NCBI RefSeq assembly: GCF_015207255.1
Contig: NZ_JADEXG010000039.1
Span: forward strand, 1 to 49,722
DNA: 49,722 nucleotides
Direction: 5' to 3'
Source: Vasconcelosia minhoensis LEGE 07310
Lineage (GTDB): Bacteria; Cyanobacteriota; Cyanobacteriia; Phormidesmidales; Phormidesmidaceae
The notes under the pieces were generated by a model. It searched no databases. It was not told the origin of the DNA and was given only the letters and a program-made list of their open reading frames with translations. Positions 23,808-33,677 of the stretch are shown piece after piece (within the stretch, counting starts at the first letter, position 1; every line of letters begins with the position of its first letter). Position numbers and translations under genes: made by a program.

Positions 23808-26696
23808 CTAAAACTGCCCGGCTAGCGCCTGGACACAGCGATCGCACAGGGTCGGGTGCTCAGCCGAGGTACCGACCGTGGTGGAATAGTTCCAGCAGCG
23901 ATCGCACTTTTCGCCTTCGGCATCGACGACGCCAATCCCAAAGGCGTCTGACTCGCTGTGGTAGGGCAGATTCTGTAAGGACTCGGGGGTTTCAAGCAGC
24001 GTCACCTGGGAGACTAAAAATAGGTAGCGGAGCCGATCGACGTGAGCCGAGCCGTCTGCCTTATCCTCGGGTGGATTCATCGCGGCCAGCTGCTGGCGCA
24101 GGTCAAGGTCTGCGACATAAAGCATAAGCTTAGCCTCCAGCGAGGAACCGATGGCTTTGGCGGCACGGGCCTGCTCCAGCACCTTATTGACCTCTTCACG
24201 GACTTTCCGCAGCCGCCGCCAGTCCTCTACCGGCTTAAACTGAGACCAGGTCGGGTCGAGCTTCACCCAGCCCGACTCAAAGACCGATTCATAGCCGGTG
24301 TGGTAGGGGATAAACTGCCAGATGTCTTCGGCCATGTGGGAGAGGACGGGCGCGATCGCCCGGGCCAGATTCTCGATTACGGCAGCCAGCAAGGTCTGGC
24401 AGCTGCGGCGACGCAGTGAGTTGGCGGCGCTAATATACAGCCGGTCTTTGGCGATATCCAGGTAGAAGTTCGACAGGTCTACCGTACAGAAGTTCTGCAC
24501 CGTCTGGAAAAACTGGAAGAACTGATAGGACTCAAACGCGCCTTTGACCTCTGTGAATACCTCAGTCATGCGATAGAGCATGTAGCGGTCGAGTTCCGGC
24601 AGCTGCTCATAGGGGACGGCCTGGGCCGGGTCAAAGTCGTACAGGTTGCCCAGCAGGAAGCGCGCCGTATTGCGAATTTTGCGGTAGACGTCTGACATCT
24701 GCCGAAGATTTTTTTGCCCCAGCAGCATGTCGGAGGAGTAGTCCACCGAAGACACCCACAGCCGCAGCACGTCAGCGCCGTAGGGCGGCTCCTGCTTCTG
24801 GTTTTTGCCGCCCTCGATCACCACGCGGGGATCGACGCCGTTACCCAGGGATTTGCTCATCTTGCGGCCATGCTCGTCGAGCACGTAGCCATGGGTCAGC
24901 ACCTGTTTGTAGGGGGCCTGGCCGTGGGTGGCGACGCTGGTCAGCAGGCTAGACTGAAACCAGCCGCGATGCTGGTCGGAGCCTTCCAGGTACATCTCTG
25001 CTGGGTAGTGGAGGCTGTCGCGCTGCTCTGCCACGGCGGCCCAGGAGGAGCCCGAGTCAAACCAAACGTCCATCGTGTCGGTGCCCCGGCGGTAGCTACG
25101 ACCGTTACTGCGGTAGGGCTCTGGCAGCAGCTCGGCTACCGGCAGCTGCCACCAGGCATCTGAGCCTTGGTCAGCGAAGATGTGCTGAACGTGGGCAATC
25201 GTCTCCGGGGTCATCAGCGGTTCGCCCGACTCTTCGTCGTAGAAGACGGGGATCGGCACACCCCAGCTGCGCTGGCGAGAGATACACCATTCGGCTCGGT
25301 CCTGGACCATCGCCGTGATCCGGTTTTCGCCCTGGGCGGGGAACCACTGTACCTGCGCGATCGCGTCCAGGGCAGCCTCCCGAAATCCTTCTACCGAGGC
25401 AAACCACTGCTCGGTAGCGCGGTAGATCACCGGCTTCTTGGTCCGCCAGTCGTAGGGATAGTTATGGGCGTAGGCTGCTTCCTTAAGCAGCGCCCCGGAT
25501 TCGGTCAGCGCCTCGATTACAGCCTCCGTCCCGTTAGTCAGGACATTGAGCCCGCTGAATGGCGCGGCGTCCTCGGTATAGCGGCCATACTGGTCCACAA
25601 TCACAATTGGCTCGATGCCGTAGTGCTGGCCGACCTGGAAGTCTTCGGGGCCATGGGCCGGGGCGCAGTGAACCAGCCCGGTGCCAGTCTCGGCATTGAT
25701 GTCTTCTCCCATCGAGACGACTGGGCTCTGACGCTCAAACAGCGGGTGCCGGTAGGTGCAGCCTTCTAAGTCCTGTCCCGCTACCGTGGCTTTCACGGTC
25801 AGCTCGGTGTCAAAGGTTTTGGCCAGCCTTTCGACCGCGTCGGCGGCGACTAGGGTGTATTTGGGAGCCTGGGGACTGACGGATTGGAAGCCTTCTACCA
25901 CCGCGTAGGCCATCTCAGGGCGGCTGCGGATGAACTGGTTGGGGACGATCGTCCAGGGGGTGGTGGTCCAGATTGCGATCGCCAGCTCAGGCATAAACGG
26001 CGACAGAGCCGACTGACTGGCCGCCGAGAGCTCGGTCAGCGGGAAGGCCACGTAGACGCTGCGCGACACGTGGTCAGCGGGATACTCCAGCTCGGCTTCC
26101 GCCAGCGCCGTCTGGGAGCTGGGGCTCCAGTAGACCGGCTTGAGCCCGCGATAGATATAGCCCTTTAGCGCCATCTGGCCGAAGACCCCGAGCTGGGCGG
26201 CCTCGTACTCGGGCTGAAGGGTCGCATAGGGATGCTCCCAGTCGCCCCAGACACCGTAGCGACGAAAGCCCTGACGCTGATGCTCAATCGTCTCCTGGGC
26301 AAATTCTCTGGCCTTATGGCGCAGCTCCAGAGGAGAGAGCGATCGCCGTTCTTCGGGCTTCAGGGTCTGGAGCACCTTCAGCTCAATCGGCAGGCCATGG
26401 CAGTCCCAGCCGGGAACATAGCGAACTTTACGGCCCTGCAATAGCTGATATTTATTGACAATATCCTTGAGAATTTTGTTTAGGGCGTGGCCCATATGCA
26501 GGTCGCCGTTGGCGTAGGGCGGGCCATCGTGCAGCACAAATACCTCACCCGGATTCTGTTCGGAGAGGGTTGCATAGATCTGCTGCTGGTCCCAAAACTG
26601 CTGAAGCTCGGGCTCGCGCTTGACCGCGTTGGCTCGCATACTAAAGTCTGTCTGGGGCAGCAGAACGGTCTCTTTGTAGCTTTTGGAGTCAGTCAC
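23808..26696 (-). CDS. ileS: Isoleucyl-tRNA synthetase
   Basis: The 962-residue class I synthetase charges tRNA-Ile. The HIGH motif reads HMGH (67-70, within YANGDLHMGHALNK) and the KMSKS motif is intact (612-616). The editing (CP1) domain contains the TTPWT-type sequence (IWTTTPWTIVPNQ) and GTGLVHCAPAHG. DVWFDSGSSW lies in the catalytic half. The C-terminus has the zinc knuckle CDRCWNY followed by CDRC, as in bacterial full-length IleS. Length is normal. It lies between membrane-protein and Ycf66 genes, an arrangement without evident functional meaning. Confidence 0.98.
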   Translation of the reverse strand: MTDSKSYKETVLLPQTDFSMRANAVKREPELQQFWDQQQIYATLSEQNPGEVFVLHDGPPYANGDLHMGHALNKILKDIVNKYQLLQGRKVRYVPGWDCHGLPIELKVLQTLKPEERRSLSPLELRHKAREFAQETIEHQRQGFRRYGVWGDWEHPYATLQPEYEAAQLGVFGQMALKGYIYRGLKPVYWSPSSQTALAEAELEYPADHVSRSVYVAFPLTELSAASQSALSPFMPELAIAIWTTTPWTIVPNQFIRSRPEMAYAVVEGFQSVSPQAPKYTLVAADAVERLAKTFDTELTVKATVAGQDLEGCTYRHPLFERQSPVVSMGEDINAETGTGLVHCAPAHGPEDFQVGQHYGIEPIVIVDQYGRYTEDAAPFSGLNVLTNGTEAVIEALTESGALLKEAAYAHNYPYDWRTKKPVIYRATEQWFASVEGFREAALDAIAQVQWFPAQGENRITAMVQDRAEWCISRQRSWGVPIPVFYDEESGEPLMTPETIAHVQHIFADQGSDAWWQLPVAELLPEPYRSNGRSYRRGTDTMDVWFDSGSSWAAVAEQRDSLHYPAEMYLEGSDQHRGWFQSSLLTSVATHGQAPYKQVLTHGYVLDEHGRKMSKSLGNGVDPRVVIEGGKNQKQEPPYGADVLRLWVSSVDYSSDMLLGQKNLRQMSDVYRKIRNTARFLLGNLYDFDPAQAVPYEQLPELDRYMLYRMTEVFTEVKGAFESYQFFQFFQTVQNFCTVDLSNFYLDIAKDRLYISAANSLRRRSCQTLLAAVIENLARAIAPVLSHMAEDIWQFIPYHTGYESVFESGWVKLDPTWSQFKPVEDWRRLRKVREEVNKVLEQARAAKAIGSSLEAKLMLYVADLDLRQQLAAMNPPEDKADGSAHVDRLRYLFLVSQVTLLETPESLQNLPYHSESDAFGIGVVDAEGEKCDRCWNYSTTVGTSAEHPTLCDRCVQALAGQF

Positions 26697-26772
26697 AGGT
26701 TAGGAAACTCAGGGATTTTTCGCGCCATCGAACCATTCTGCCTTGAAGTCTGGCGGGCTTCAAGGGGCTGGG

Positions 26773-27813
26773 CTAGTTGAGATCGTCCTCTAGCTCCTCT
26801 GCGGGCCATATCCCATCGGCTTCATCACTGGACTCAGGCTTAACCGATGGAATGGAGGGCGGCCGGGGCGGCAGCTCGATCATGGGGCGAGCTGGCTTGG
26901 GTCGGGTAAGCAATACCACCAACTCCTTAAGCCAGTCTGCAATAATCATAGCTTTTGAGATCGGTCCTTGAGGCGCTGAGCGGGTCGCTGCGGGCCGCGA
27001 CTGTTGCGGGTCTGCCGAGCTTGGCGGAAGTTTGGCGTTTGCTGCAAGCGACTCAGCTTCAGTTGAGAGGTCGGGAGTTGGAATGACGCAATCGGGATCG
27101 GCTAGCTCAGGTGCCGCTGGAGATGGCTCTATCACGGCTTCTAGGGGTGCTTCTATGGATGCTTCGAGAGCAGATTCCTCTGGAGGCGGATCTAGGACTG
27201 CTTCTGAAGACGCATCTGGAGCTTCTGGAAAGGATTCTGCGGATTCTTTTGAGAATTCTTCTGGGGGGACCGCCAGCGACTCGTCCGCAATCCCTTTAGC
27301 CAGTCCCTGAGCGGATTCTTTGGCCGGTTCTTTGGCCGGTTCTTTGGCCGATGCTAGATCAATGCCGTCTTCGACAAACTCATATTCGTAGGCTCGTCGC
27401 CAGCCGCTAGAAGGGCCGCTGGTCTCGACCCGCTTGCGCTCGACCTGGGCGGCGCGAATGGTCTCGATGGCGGGGATCGTATCCTGAGCTTTGTCGAGCT
27501 GCCGACCGGCCCAGGCCGTCACCAGCTCAGGCTTGAGGACGACGGGGGTACGCTGTGGTAAAGGCGTCGTCAATCGCCGCAGGACTAACGTTTGCCAGCC
27601 CAATACAACGAGCAGTCCAACGCTGGCCGTTTGCCCCAGTAGGACCACCCCTCGAACTTGTCCGGCCCCGAACCACAGTACCAGCGCATAGAAAAATCCC
27701 AGGCCGCTCCATAAAAAGTCGGCCCGACGATGCACCTCGGGATAGATAAAGGCCGCCATGTAAAAGGCGAAACTGCCCAGCCCTACGACCATGGCTAAGA
27801 TATTTGCCAGCAT
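26773..27813 (-). CDS. Ycf66 family protein with long acidic/proline-rich extension
   Basis: The 346-residue product begins MLANILAMVVGLGSFAFYMAA, the characteristic start of Ycf66, and continues with FYPEVHRR-type and LWSGLGFFYALVLW stretches. It has about three membrane helices in the first 95 residues. Ycf66 is confined to cyanobacteria and plastids of some plants; its function is unknown. After the membrane part comes a long disordered region rich in Glu, Pro and Ala, with AKEP repeats encoded by a 12-bp tandem repeat (about 27316-27350). I start at ATG 27813 rather than the longer open frame because this is where family similarity begins. Confidence 0.88.
   Translation of the reverse strand: MLANILAMVVGLGSFAFYMAAFIYPEVHRRADFLWSGLGFFYALVLWFGAGQVRGVVLLGQTASVGLLVVLGWQTLVLRRLTTPLPQRTPVVLKPELVTAWAGRQLDKAQDTIPAIETIRAAQVERKRVETSGPSSGWRRAYEYEFVEDGIDLASAKEPAKEPAKESAQGLAKGIADESLAVPPEEFSKESAESFPEAPDASSEAVLDPPPEESALEASIEAPLEAVIEPSPAAPELADPDCVIPTPDLSTEAESLAANAKLPPSSADPQQSRPAATRSAPQGPISKAMIIADWLKELVVLLTRPKPARPMIELPPRPPSIPSVKPESSDEADGIWPAEELEDDLN
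27316..27350. repeat. 12-bp tandem repeat in the Ycf66 gene (AKEP units)
   Basis: TTTGGCCGGTTC units repeat in frame, encoding consecutive Ala-Lys-Glu-Pro blocks in the disordered tail. The period is a multiple of three, so slippage would not break the frame. Confidence 0.65.
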
Positions 27814-28022
27814 ACGCGCTGCTTCTGATGCTTCTACGTCCTCTATTATTGTGAAGGCATTTTGAAGCACCAGCGAATTTGTTTGACGCAAAACGCAAAG
27901 CGACTGACAAAATCACTAGCCGGTGGCTGCTTCCGGCGACCCCGTCAGCCGTTTCAAAATCCTAGCCACGCGCGGCAGGCTATTGGCCTGATCCGAAAGC
28001 AACGTAAAAAGCGTTTTGACTG

Positions 28023-28997
28023 CTAAACGGCTCCAGAGTTGCGGCTGAAGAGAATTAAAACCGTCTTGGCAATCAGCTTCAGATCGTAGAAGAAGCTCCA
28101 GTTTTCCTGATATCTCAGGTCCAGACGGATAACGTCTTCAAAATTGGTGACCTTAGACCGACCATGTACCTGCCACTCGCCAGTCATGCCCGGTTTGACA
28201 TTGAGCCGCTGCCAGGCCGACACTTCATACTGCTCAATTTCGTCGGGGGTCGGCGGGCGCGTCCCCACCAGGCTCATTTCGCCCTTGAGCACATTCCAAA
28301 ACTGGGGCAGCTCATCCAGGCTGGTACGGCGCAGGAAGCGGCCGATGCGGGTAACGCGGGGATCGTTTTCATTTTTGAACAGGGGACCTTCGACCTGGTT
28401 GGTAACCTGGGCTTTGAGGGCTTCGGCGTCGGCAACCATCGAGCGAAATTTCCAAATCGTGAAGCGCTTGCCCATCCAGGAGCAGCGAGTCTGGCCGAAC
28501 AGGATGGGACCCCTGTCTTCGTAGCGGATCGCGATCGCGATCGGCACCCAGGCGATGCCCGTGATCAGCAGTCCCACCAGCGCGCCAACAATATCCGTCA
28601 GGCGCTTGGCTTTAGACCGGACCGAAGGATGGGTAGAGGGCAGACCGTTAAGCCGACTTTGCGGTGGACTGAGGGGTGAGGCAGAGGGCTTGATGGTAAA
28701 AATCTTGTCTAGCTCAGTCATCTGTAGCGCCATCATCACCTGGCACGGCACGTTGTGCAGCTGCATTTGAGCTCCCTGAGCCTGGCTAAGACGATGGCAA
28801 ATCACGAGGGCACCAATGCCGCTGCTGTCGATGAAGCTGGTTTTCTCGAAATCAAGAATGACCTGGTTGAGGCAGGTATTCTGCTGGAACAGTGCCTGAC
28901 AGGTCTGTTTAAAGGCAACGGCTTCTAAGACGGTAAAGATTTCCGTGATGTAGATTGTGCCTACCTTTTTCTGAATAGCCGCTTCAAATTTAGGCAT
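28023..28997 (-). CDS. STAS domain fused to undecaprenyl-phosphate sugar transferase
   Basis: The protein (324 residues from the ATG chosen) joins two domains. Residues about 5-105 form a STAS (anti-sigma-antagonist type) domain with the phosphorylatable motif FIDSSGIGAL. After a Pro/Ser linker, about 135-324 form a bacterial sugar transferase (WbaP/CpsE/HepC type). The latter has one membrane helix (VGALVGLLITGIAWVPIAIAI), GPILFGQTR, WKFRSMV, SLDELPQFWNVLKGEMSLVG and RPPTPDE, followed by KPGMTGEWQV. Such enzymes start polysaccharide repeat units by placing a sugar phosphate on undecaprenyl phosphate. Fusion to STAS suggests control by serine phosphorylation or a partner-switch. The start is unclear: TTG codons at 29048 and 29063 are alternatives, the former with GGAAGA before it. 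Confidence 0.88.
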   Translation of the reverse strand: MPKFEAAIQKKVGTIYITEIFTVLEAVAFKQTCQALFQQNTCLNQVILDFEKTSFIDSSGIGALVICHRLSQAQGAQMQLHNVPCQVMMALQMTELDKIFTIKPSASPLSPPQSRLNGLPSTHPSVRSKAKRLTDIVGALVGLLITGIAWVPIAIAIRYEDRGPILFGQTRCSWMGKRFTIWKFRSMVADAEALKAQVTNQVEGPLFKNENDPRVTRIGRFLRRTSLDELPQFWNVLKGEMSLVGTRPPTPDEIEQYEVSAWQRLNVKPGMTGEWQVHGRSKVTNFEDVIRLDLRYQENWSFFYDLKLIAKTVLILFSRNSGAV

Positions 28998-29341
28998 CTC
29001 AGGTGAGCTGGCCTCACAACCGGGGGGATCTGTAGAGCGAATGGACAAATTTATTCTTCCCAAAGTCTACGTGAGCTTCAAGCCTTTCTGACCATTCTCG
29101 ATCGCGCTTGTCATCAGTTACATATTTAAACTCCGAAATTATGCCAAAGCTTGATATTTGGTCTTCCAATAGTCAGAATTGGAATAATCAAGAAGTTTTG
29201 ATGAGCGGCCGTCAATGGCTGGAACTCAGAAAAACCCGATCGGCTTTCCTTAATGGCTCATCAACATATAGAGGTTTTCTGCATATTTTTTTGGAAATTA
29301 CGCTATATATAGCTTTGTAATTCACTTTCCAGAGGCGCTCC
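28998..29341. other. AT-rich intergenic region between divergent genes
   Basis: This is the probable promoter region for both the sugar transferase (minus) and the GIY-YIG gene (plus). A palindrome with outer arms AATTAC/GTAATT and inner GCTATATATAGC lies at 29296-29322, 20 bp before the GIY-YIG start. The 70-codon open frame at 29108-29320 has no family resemblance, and I do not call it a gene. Confidence 0.4.
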
Positions 29342-29938
29342 GTGGATAGGCAAGGTTTCCTGCTTTCAGAAAGTCAACTCCGGGCTGTCGGCCAGTCGCA
29401 CTACGAAAATTTTAGGGCAGCGGCTCCCGTTGGCACAGCTGAGCTGCGGGATTGGAAACGCCGGGTGGCAAAGTTTCAGACGACCGTTGGTTTAGCCCCC
29501 GCCGCTGAGCAGACGACCCTGTTTGATTTAGCGGCAGCAGATAGTCAGGCAGAAGGGCTCAATCCATTTGAGCTGCCGCCGCAGAATACTGAGTTCTGGC
29601 GCTGGCGATTCAGCGATGTCGGGGTGGCGGCGATGTATTTTGTGATCGACTATGCCGCGCCGCTGCTGCTCTACGTGGGCGAGACCGTGAAGTCGAATCA
29701 GCGCTGGAAGGGCGAGCATGATTGTAAGCGCTACCTGGTCAACTACCGGCAGGCCCATTATCAAAATCAGATGACCAGTCAGCTCGGAATTGCGTTCTGG
29801 CCCCATGCGCCGAGCCAGCGCCGAGCTCGCCAAACGTTAGAGTCTAGGCTGATTTATAAATGGCGATCGCCCTTTAATAAAGAAAACTGGGATTTTTGGA
29901 AGACGCCTTTTGTGAGTGGAAAGGGGGAGCTGCGCTGA
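29342..29938 (+). CDS. GIY-YIG nuclease-like protein
   Basis: The 198-residue protein has a C-terminal half resembling a GIY-YIG nuclease. It contains MYFVID (98-103) and YVGET (111-115) for the two core strands, R121 for the catalytic arginine, E168 in the helix TLESRLIYKW for the metal ligand, and N179 for the terminal asparagine. The N-terminal 80 residues are unrecognised. Homologous stand-alone proteins in cyanobacteria have no known function. The start is GTG with AGAGG about five bases before it. Neighbours (sugar transferase, pgi) give no hint of a role. Confidence 0.7.
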   Translation: MDRQGFLLSESQLRAVGQSHYENFRAAAPVGTAELRDWKRRVAKFQTTVGLAPAAEQTTLFDLAAADSQAEGLNPFELPPQNTEFWRWRFSDVGVAAMYFVIDYAAPLLLYVGETVKSNQRWKGEHDCKRYLVNYRQAHYQNQMTSQLGIAFWPHAPSQRRARQTLESRLIYKWRSPFNKENWDFWKTPFVSGKGELR

Positions 29939-29985
29939 CCATAGCTGCAAACATCAAACAATCTGTCAATCACCGGCACTGTCTT

Positions 29986-31575
29986 TCACCGTGCCGTCAC
30001 CTTAAGCGTCTTAGGCTGGCTGGGGTGGCCCTGGATTTTGGCCATCCGCTCATTGGCATCCAGATGCCGAATAATTTTATAAATGCTTTCAATTTGATCT
30101 GTAGCATTGGCCTGGCTGGCAATTTCGGCTAGCGCCAGCGGCTGATCGGCTTTTTTGAGAATATCCACCACCTGCTTTTGCAGCTCCAGCACGCTGGCGG
30201 CGGCTTTCTTACCTGCTTCCACGCCGGGCTGATGATAGGCATTGACGTTGACCAATGAACCGTAGAGGCCGACGGCGCGCTCATAGAGGGCAATCAGCGC
30301 CCCGACGGCGCGGGGGGTGACAACCGGGATGGTAATCGTAATCGAGTCGCGCTGATTGTCATAGAGGGCGCGGCGGGTGCCCTGCAGCAGTCCCGAGAGG
30401 TAGTCTCCCGAGGTCGCACCGGGCTCCACTTCCACCGAGTCGCCCTGGCGGTCCTGAAGCACTTCGATAAAGGTGACGAAGAAGTTAGGGACCCCTTCGC
30501 GCAGCTGTTGAACGTAGGCATGCTGGTCGGTGGAGCCTTTGTTGCCGTAGACCGCGATGCCCTGGTAAACCGTATTGCCGTCCAGGTCCTTTTCCTTGCC
30601 CAGAGACTCCATCACCAGCTGCTGCAGATAGCGGCTAAACAGCAGCAGGCTGTCTTTGTAGGGCAGAATTACCATGTCTTTCTCGCCTCTGCCATCGCCT
30701 GAAAAATACCAGGCTAGGGCCAGCATGGCCGCTGGGTTCTGGTGCAGCTCATGCACCCGCGTCGCCGCGTCCATCGCTTTGGCCCCGGCCAGCATTTCGC
30801 GAATCTCAATTCCCTGGAGGGCGGCTGGCAGCAGGCCGACCGCCGACAGCTCGGAGGTGCGTCCGCCCACCCAGTCGTGCATGGGGAAGGTGGCAAGCCA
30901 GCCTTCAGACTTGGCGATGTCCTCTAGCTTGCTACCAATCCCCGTGATGGCGACGGCCTGCTTGACAAAGTCTAGCTCCTGAGCCTCATAAGCCGCCTTG
31001 ACTTCGACCATGCCGTTGCGGGTTTCGGGTGTGCCGCCCGACTTGGAGATAACGATCGTCAGCGTGGTCGATAGCCGTTCTCCAATCTGGGCGAGGGTGC
31101 GGTCGATTCCCGCCGGGTCGGTGTTGTCTATGAAGTGAATTTGCAGTTCTGGGCTGACGGCGCTCAGCGCCTGATCGACAAACTCGGGTCCCAGCGCCGA
31201 GCCGCCAATGCCGACGGAGAGGATATCGGTAAAGCGAGCCTGGCCGGGCGGGCTAATCTCGCCTGAGCGCACCTTAGCGGCGAATTCCTCTACCGAGTTT
31301 AGGGTCTCGACAATATCCTGCTTGAGCTCGTCTGAGGGCGCTAGGTCGGGGTCGCGCAGCCAGTAATGGCCAACCATGCGGTCTTCGTCGGGGTTTGCGA
31401 TCGCGCCTCCCTCCAGCGCCTCCATCGCCATGAAGGCCTGCTCAAAGCGGGGCTGCATCTGCTCGACAAAGGCTTCGTCAAAGCGCATTCGGCTAACGTC
31501 AAGGTATAGACCCAGGCCCTCGTGATAGTAAAGCCAGTCCTGATACCGTTCCCAGAGTGTCGCTGCGTCTGCCAT
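29986..31575 (-). CDS. pgi: Glucose-6-phosphate isomerase
   Basis: The 529-residue enzyme interconverts glucose-6-phosphate and fructose-6-phosphate in glycolysis and the oxidative pentose-phosphate cycle. It has the sugar-phosphate-binding [11 protein letters not shown] (120-130), [13 protein letters not shown] and [24 protein letters not shown], which includes the active-site His loop, lies in the second half, and the C-terminal [10 protein letters not shown] and [12 protein letters not shown] stretches are present. Length fits the cyanobacterial form. The C-terminal 60 residues after the catalytic domain resemble a small winged-helix segment, common in this group. Confidence 0.97.
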   Translation of the reverse strand: MADAATLWERYQDWLYYHEGLGLYLDVSRMRFDEAFVEQMQPRFEQAFMAMEALEGGAIANPDEDRMVGHYWLRDPDLAPSDELKQDIVETLNSVEEFAAKVRSGEISPPGQARFTDILSVGIGGSALGPEFVDQALSAVSPELQIHFIDNTDPAGIDRTLAQIGERLSTTLTIVISKSGGTPETRNGMVEVKAAYEAQELDFVKQAVAITGIGSKLEDIAKSEGWLATFPMHDWVGGRTSELSAVGLLPAALQGIEIREMLAGAKAMDAATRVHELHQNPAAMLALAWYFSGDGRGEKDMVILPYKDSLLLFSRYLQQLVMESLGKEKDLDGNTVYQGIAVYGNKGSTDQHAYVQQLREGVPNFFVTFIEVLQDRQGDSVEVEPGATSGDYLSGLLQGTRRALYDNQRDSITITIPVVTPRAVGALIALYERAVGLYGSLVNVNAYHQPGVEAGKKAAASVLELQKQVVDILKKADQPLALAEIASQANATDQIESIYKIIRHLDANERMAKIQGHPSQPKTLKVTAR

Positions 31576-31747
31576 GGTTACCCGCTCCTAGTTGTCTCAA
31601 TTTTCGCACAGTAGAATAGTATGCCGACGATTGTCGTCTTGGCTGAGTGACCTGTGAGAAAAAGCCCCAAGGTTTTAAGATTTAGCCGCTGCTGACGGCC
31701 TGGTATCCGCTGTAGGATAGGAAAAGCGTTAAGTTTGATACCCTTCT

Positions 31748-32746
31748 ATGGACCTGGTTACCCTCCAAGGCTGGCTTGATAATGCATCCTTTGCAGTGTT
31801 GTTTGTGACAATGCTGCTCTACTGGAGCGGTCTTGCCTTCCCCAATCTATCGCTGCTGCCGGCGCTGGGGACAGCCGGGATGGCCGTTGCCAACCTGACC
31901 ATGGCGACCCTGTTAGCGGCCCGCTGGATTGAGGGAGGCTACTTCCCGCTGAGCAATCTCTACGAATCGCTATTTTTTATTGCCTGGGGCATCACCGCGA
32001 TGCATTTTATCGCCGAGCGCACCAGCGATAGCCGCTGGGTGGGCGTGGTGACATCCCCGGTGGCAATGGCGATCGCGGCCTTTGCCGCCCTGACCCTGCC
32101 CGACCAGATGCAGGTCTCCGAGCCGCTAGTCCCGGCCCTGAAGTCGAACTGGCTGATGATGCATGTCAGCGTCATGCTGCTGAGCTATGCCGCTTTGATG
32201 GTGGGGGCGCTGCTAGCGGTGGCGTTTCTGATTGTGACTCGGGGTCAGGCGGTGGAGCTGAAGGGCAGCTCGGTGGGGACGGGGGGATTTCGCGATCGCA
32301 AATACACCCTGCAAAAGGCGGCTGAGCACAAGCTGGCTCCCGGCCTGGCCAGCACCGCCGTCGGCAGCGGTGGCACGGCGGTACTTCAGCGTGAAACCAC
32401 CACCGCCCCGCTATCCATGCAGCGGCTGACCCTAGCTGACACCCTTGACAACGTCAGCTACCGGATGATTGGCCTAGGCTTTCCACTGCTGACCATTGGC
32501 ATCATCGCCGGAGCTGTCTGGGCGAATGAAGCCTGGGGCTCCTACTGGAGCTGGGACCCGAAGGAAACTTGGGCACTGATCACCTGGCTGGTGTTTGCCG
32601 CCTACCTGCATTCGCGCCTGACCAAAGGCTGGCAGGGCAGGCGACCCGCCATTTTAGCTGCCTCAGGCTTCGTCGTCGTCTGGATCTGCTATCTGGGCGT
32701 CAACCTGCTGGGTAAGGGCCTGCACAGCTACGGCTGGTTCTTTTAA
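31748..32746 (+). CDS. ccsB: Cytochrome c biogenesis protein CcsB (CcsA/Ycf5/ResC type)
   Basis: The 332-residue membrane protein has about eight helices and the heme-handling WWD motif, [15 protein letters not shown], near the C-terminus. Conserved histidines ([16 protein letters not shown]) should bind heme. It belongs to system II, which moves heme across the thylakoid or plasma membrane and ligates it to apocytochromes c such as cytochrome f and c6, together with Ccs1/ResB (not in this window). The cyanobacterial and plastid name is CcsA/Ycf5. A loop with low-complexity Gly/Thr (about 190-225) is longer than in plastid forms. Confidence 0.93.
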   Translation: MDLVTLQGWLDNASFAVLFVTMLLYWSGLAFPNLSLLPALGTAGMAVANLTMATLLAARWIEGGYFPLSNLYESLFFIAWGITAMHFIAERTSDSRWVGVVTSPVAMAIAAFAALTLPDQMQVSEPLVPALKSNWLMMHVSVMLLSYAALMVGALLAVAFLIVTRGQAVELKGSSVGTGGFRDRKYTLQKAAEHKLAPGLASTAVGSGGTAVLQRETTTAPLSMQRLTLADTLDNVSYRMIGLGFPLLTIGIIAGAVWANEAWGSYWSWDPKETWALITWLVFAAYLHSRLTKGWQGRRPAILAASGFVVVWICYLGVNLLGKGLHSYGWFF

Positions 32747-32754
32747 TTCAAAAT

Positions 32755-33414
32755 TTATTGAATTGTCGCAAACTGAGCGTCGATCGGCTGGGGTGTTGCA
32801 TTCTCGCGGGCGACGATTTCTACCACCTTATTTTTTGCCGCGGGCTCCGTCAGGGCCTCCACGCAGACCTGAGCCACCTGCTGACGGGGAATACTACCTT
32901 CAAATAGGGTATCGGCTGGGGCCATCACCACCGGGTCGCTGCTGTCCTCGCTGCGCAGGCCACCCGGTCGCACAATGGTGTAAGGTAGGCCGCTCGCCTT
33001 GAGATAGTCTTCGGCCTGCTTTTTCCAATAGAGCACCAGCCAGAATAGGTTCAGCGGGTGGAAAAATTTGGATACGCAGAGCGAAGAGACGATGACAAAC
33101 TGCTCAGCGCCCGCTTGTTTGGCCGCATTAATCAGGTTTTTGTTGCCCTCGTAATCCACCTGATAGGGGCCGGTGGGGTCTAGGCTGGGCGTCGCCCCGG
33201 TGGCGCAGAGGACGACGGTGCAGGTCGCCATCGCCGCGCCTAGCGTCTCTGGTTTCATCACGTCTCCCTCAACCAGCTCAATGCTGGTCGGCAGCTGGTC
33301 CCGGCCCTTAGCTAGATCCCGCACCATTGCCCGCACGGGGATATCGCGGGCGATCAGCTGCTCGACAATGAGCTGCCCGGTGCGGCCGGTGGCTCCGGCG
33401 ACAAATGCTTTCAT
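32755..33414 (-). CDS. NAD(P)-binding atypical SDR protein (Ycf39/Tic62-like)
   Basis: The 219-residue protein has an N-terminal Rossmann motif GATGRTGQ, and PVRAMVRD, which prefers NADP. Further on are VEGDVMKPETLGAAM, VVLCATGA and a PYTIVRPGGL stretch. That pattern is typical of atypical short-chain dehydrogenases of the NmrA/Ycf39/Tic62 type, which lack the classical YxxxK pair or have it altered. In cyanobacteria related proteins help in photosystem assembly or act as redox sensors; this member cannot be assigned further. It ends 8 bp from the convergent ccsB stop. Confidence 0.8.
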   Translation of the reverse strand: MKAFVAGATGRTGQLIVEQLIARDIPVRAMVRDLAKGRDQLPTSIELVEGDVMKPETLGAAMATCTVVLCATGATPSLDPTGPYQVDYEGNKNLINAAKQAGAEQFVIVSSLCVSKFFHPLNLFWLVLYWKKQAEDYLKASGLPYTIVRPGGLRSEDSSDPVVMAPADTLFEGSIPRQQVAQVCVEALTEPAAKNKVVEIVARENATPQPIDAQFATIQ

Positions 33415-33677
33415 GGCGGTAAATCCTGGATTAAAGGTCTATTGTTAGGAGCTTTAGTATAAAGGGCTGGCCATATTCGAGCTTGCCTCGCCGGGCGGAA
33501 ATTAGCAGTAATGGAAGCCGCTGCTGCACCCAAAATTTAAAAAAATTGATATATTCTAGTCGAGGTCGGCTCTAGAGCGAGTGGGCAAACCACCCAGAGG
33601 CCACTAAACTATTAGACGATGATCCGTAGATCAACGATGGGCGCTGTTGGGGTGAATAGGTATTCTGAATCGAGAGT

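Noticed and set aside
25167-25769. 200-codon frame antisense to ileS
   Set aside because: Long antisense frames are common in GC-rich genes; ileS on the other strand is certain.
29108-29320. 70-codon frame on the plus strand
   Set aside because: No motif, AT-rich intergenic composition, and a palindrome crossing its end; more likely promoter DNA.
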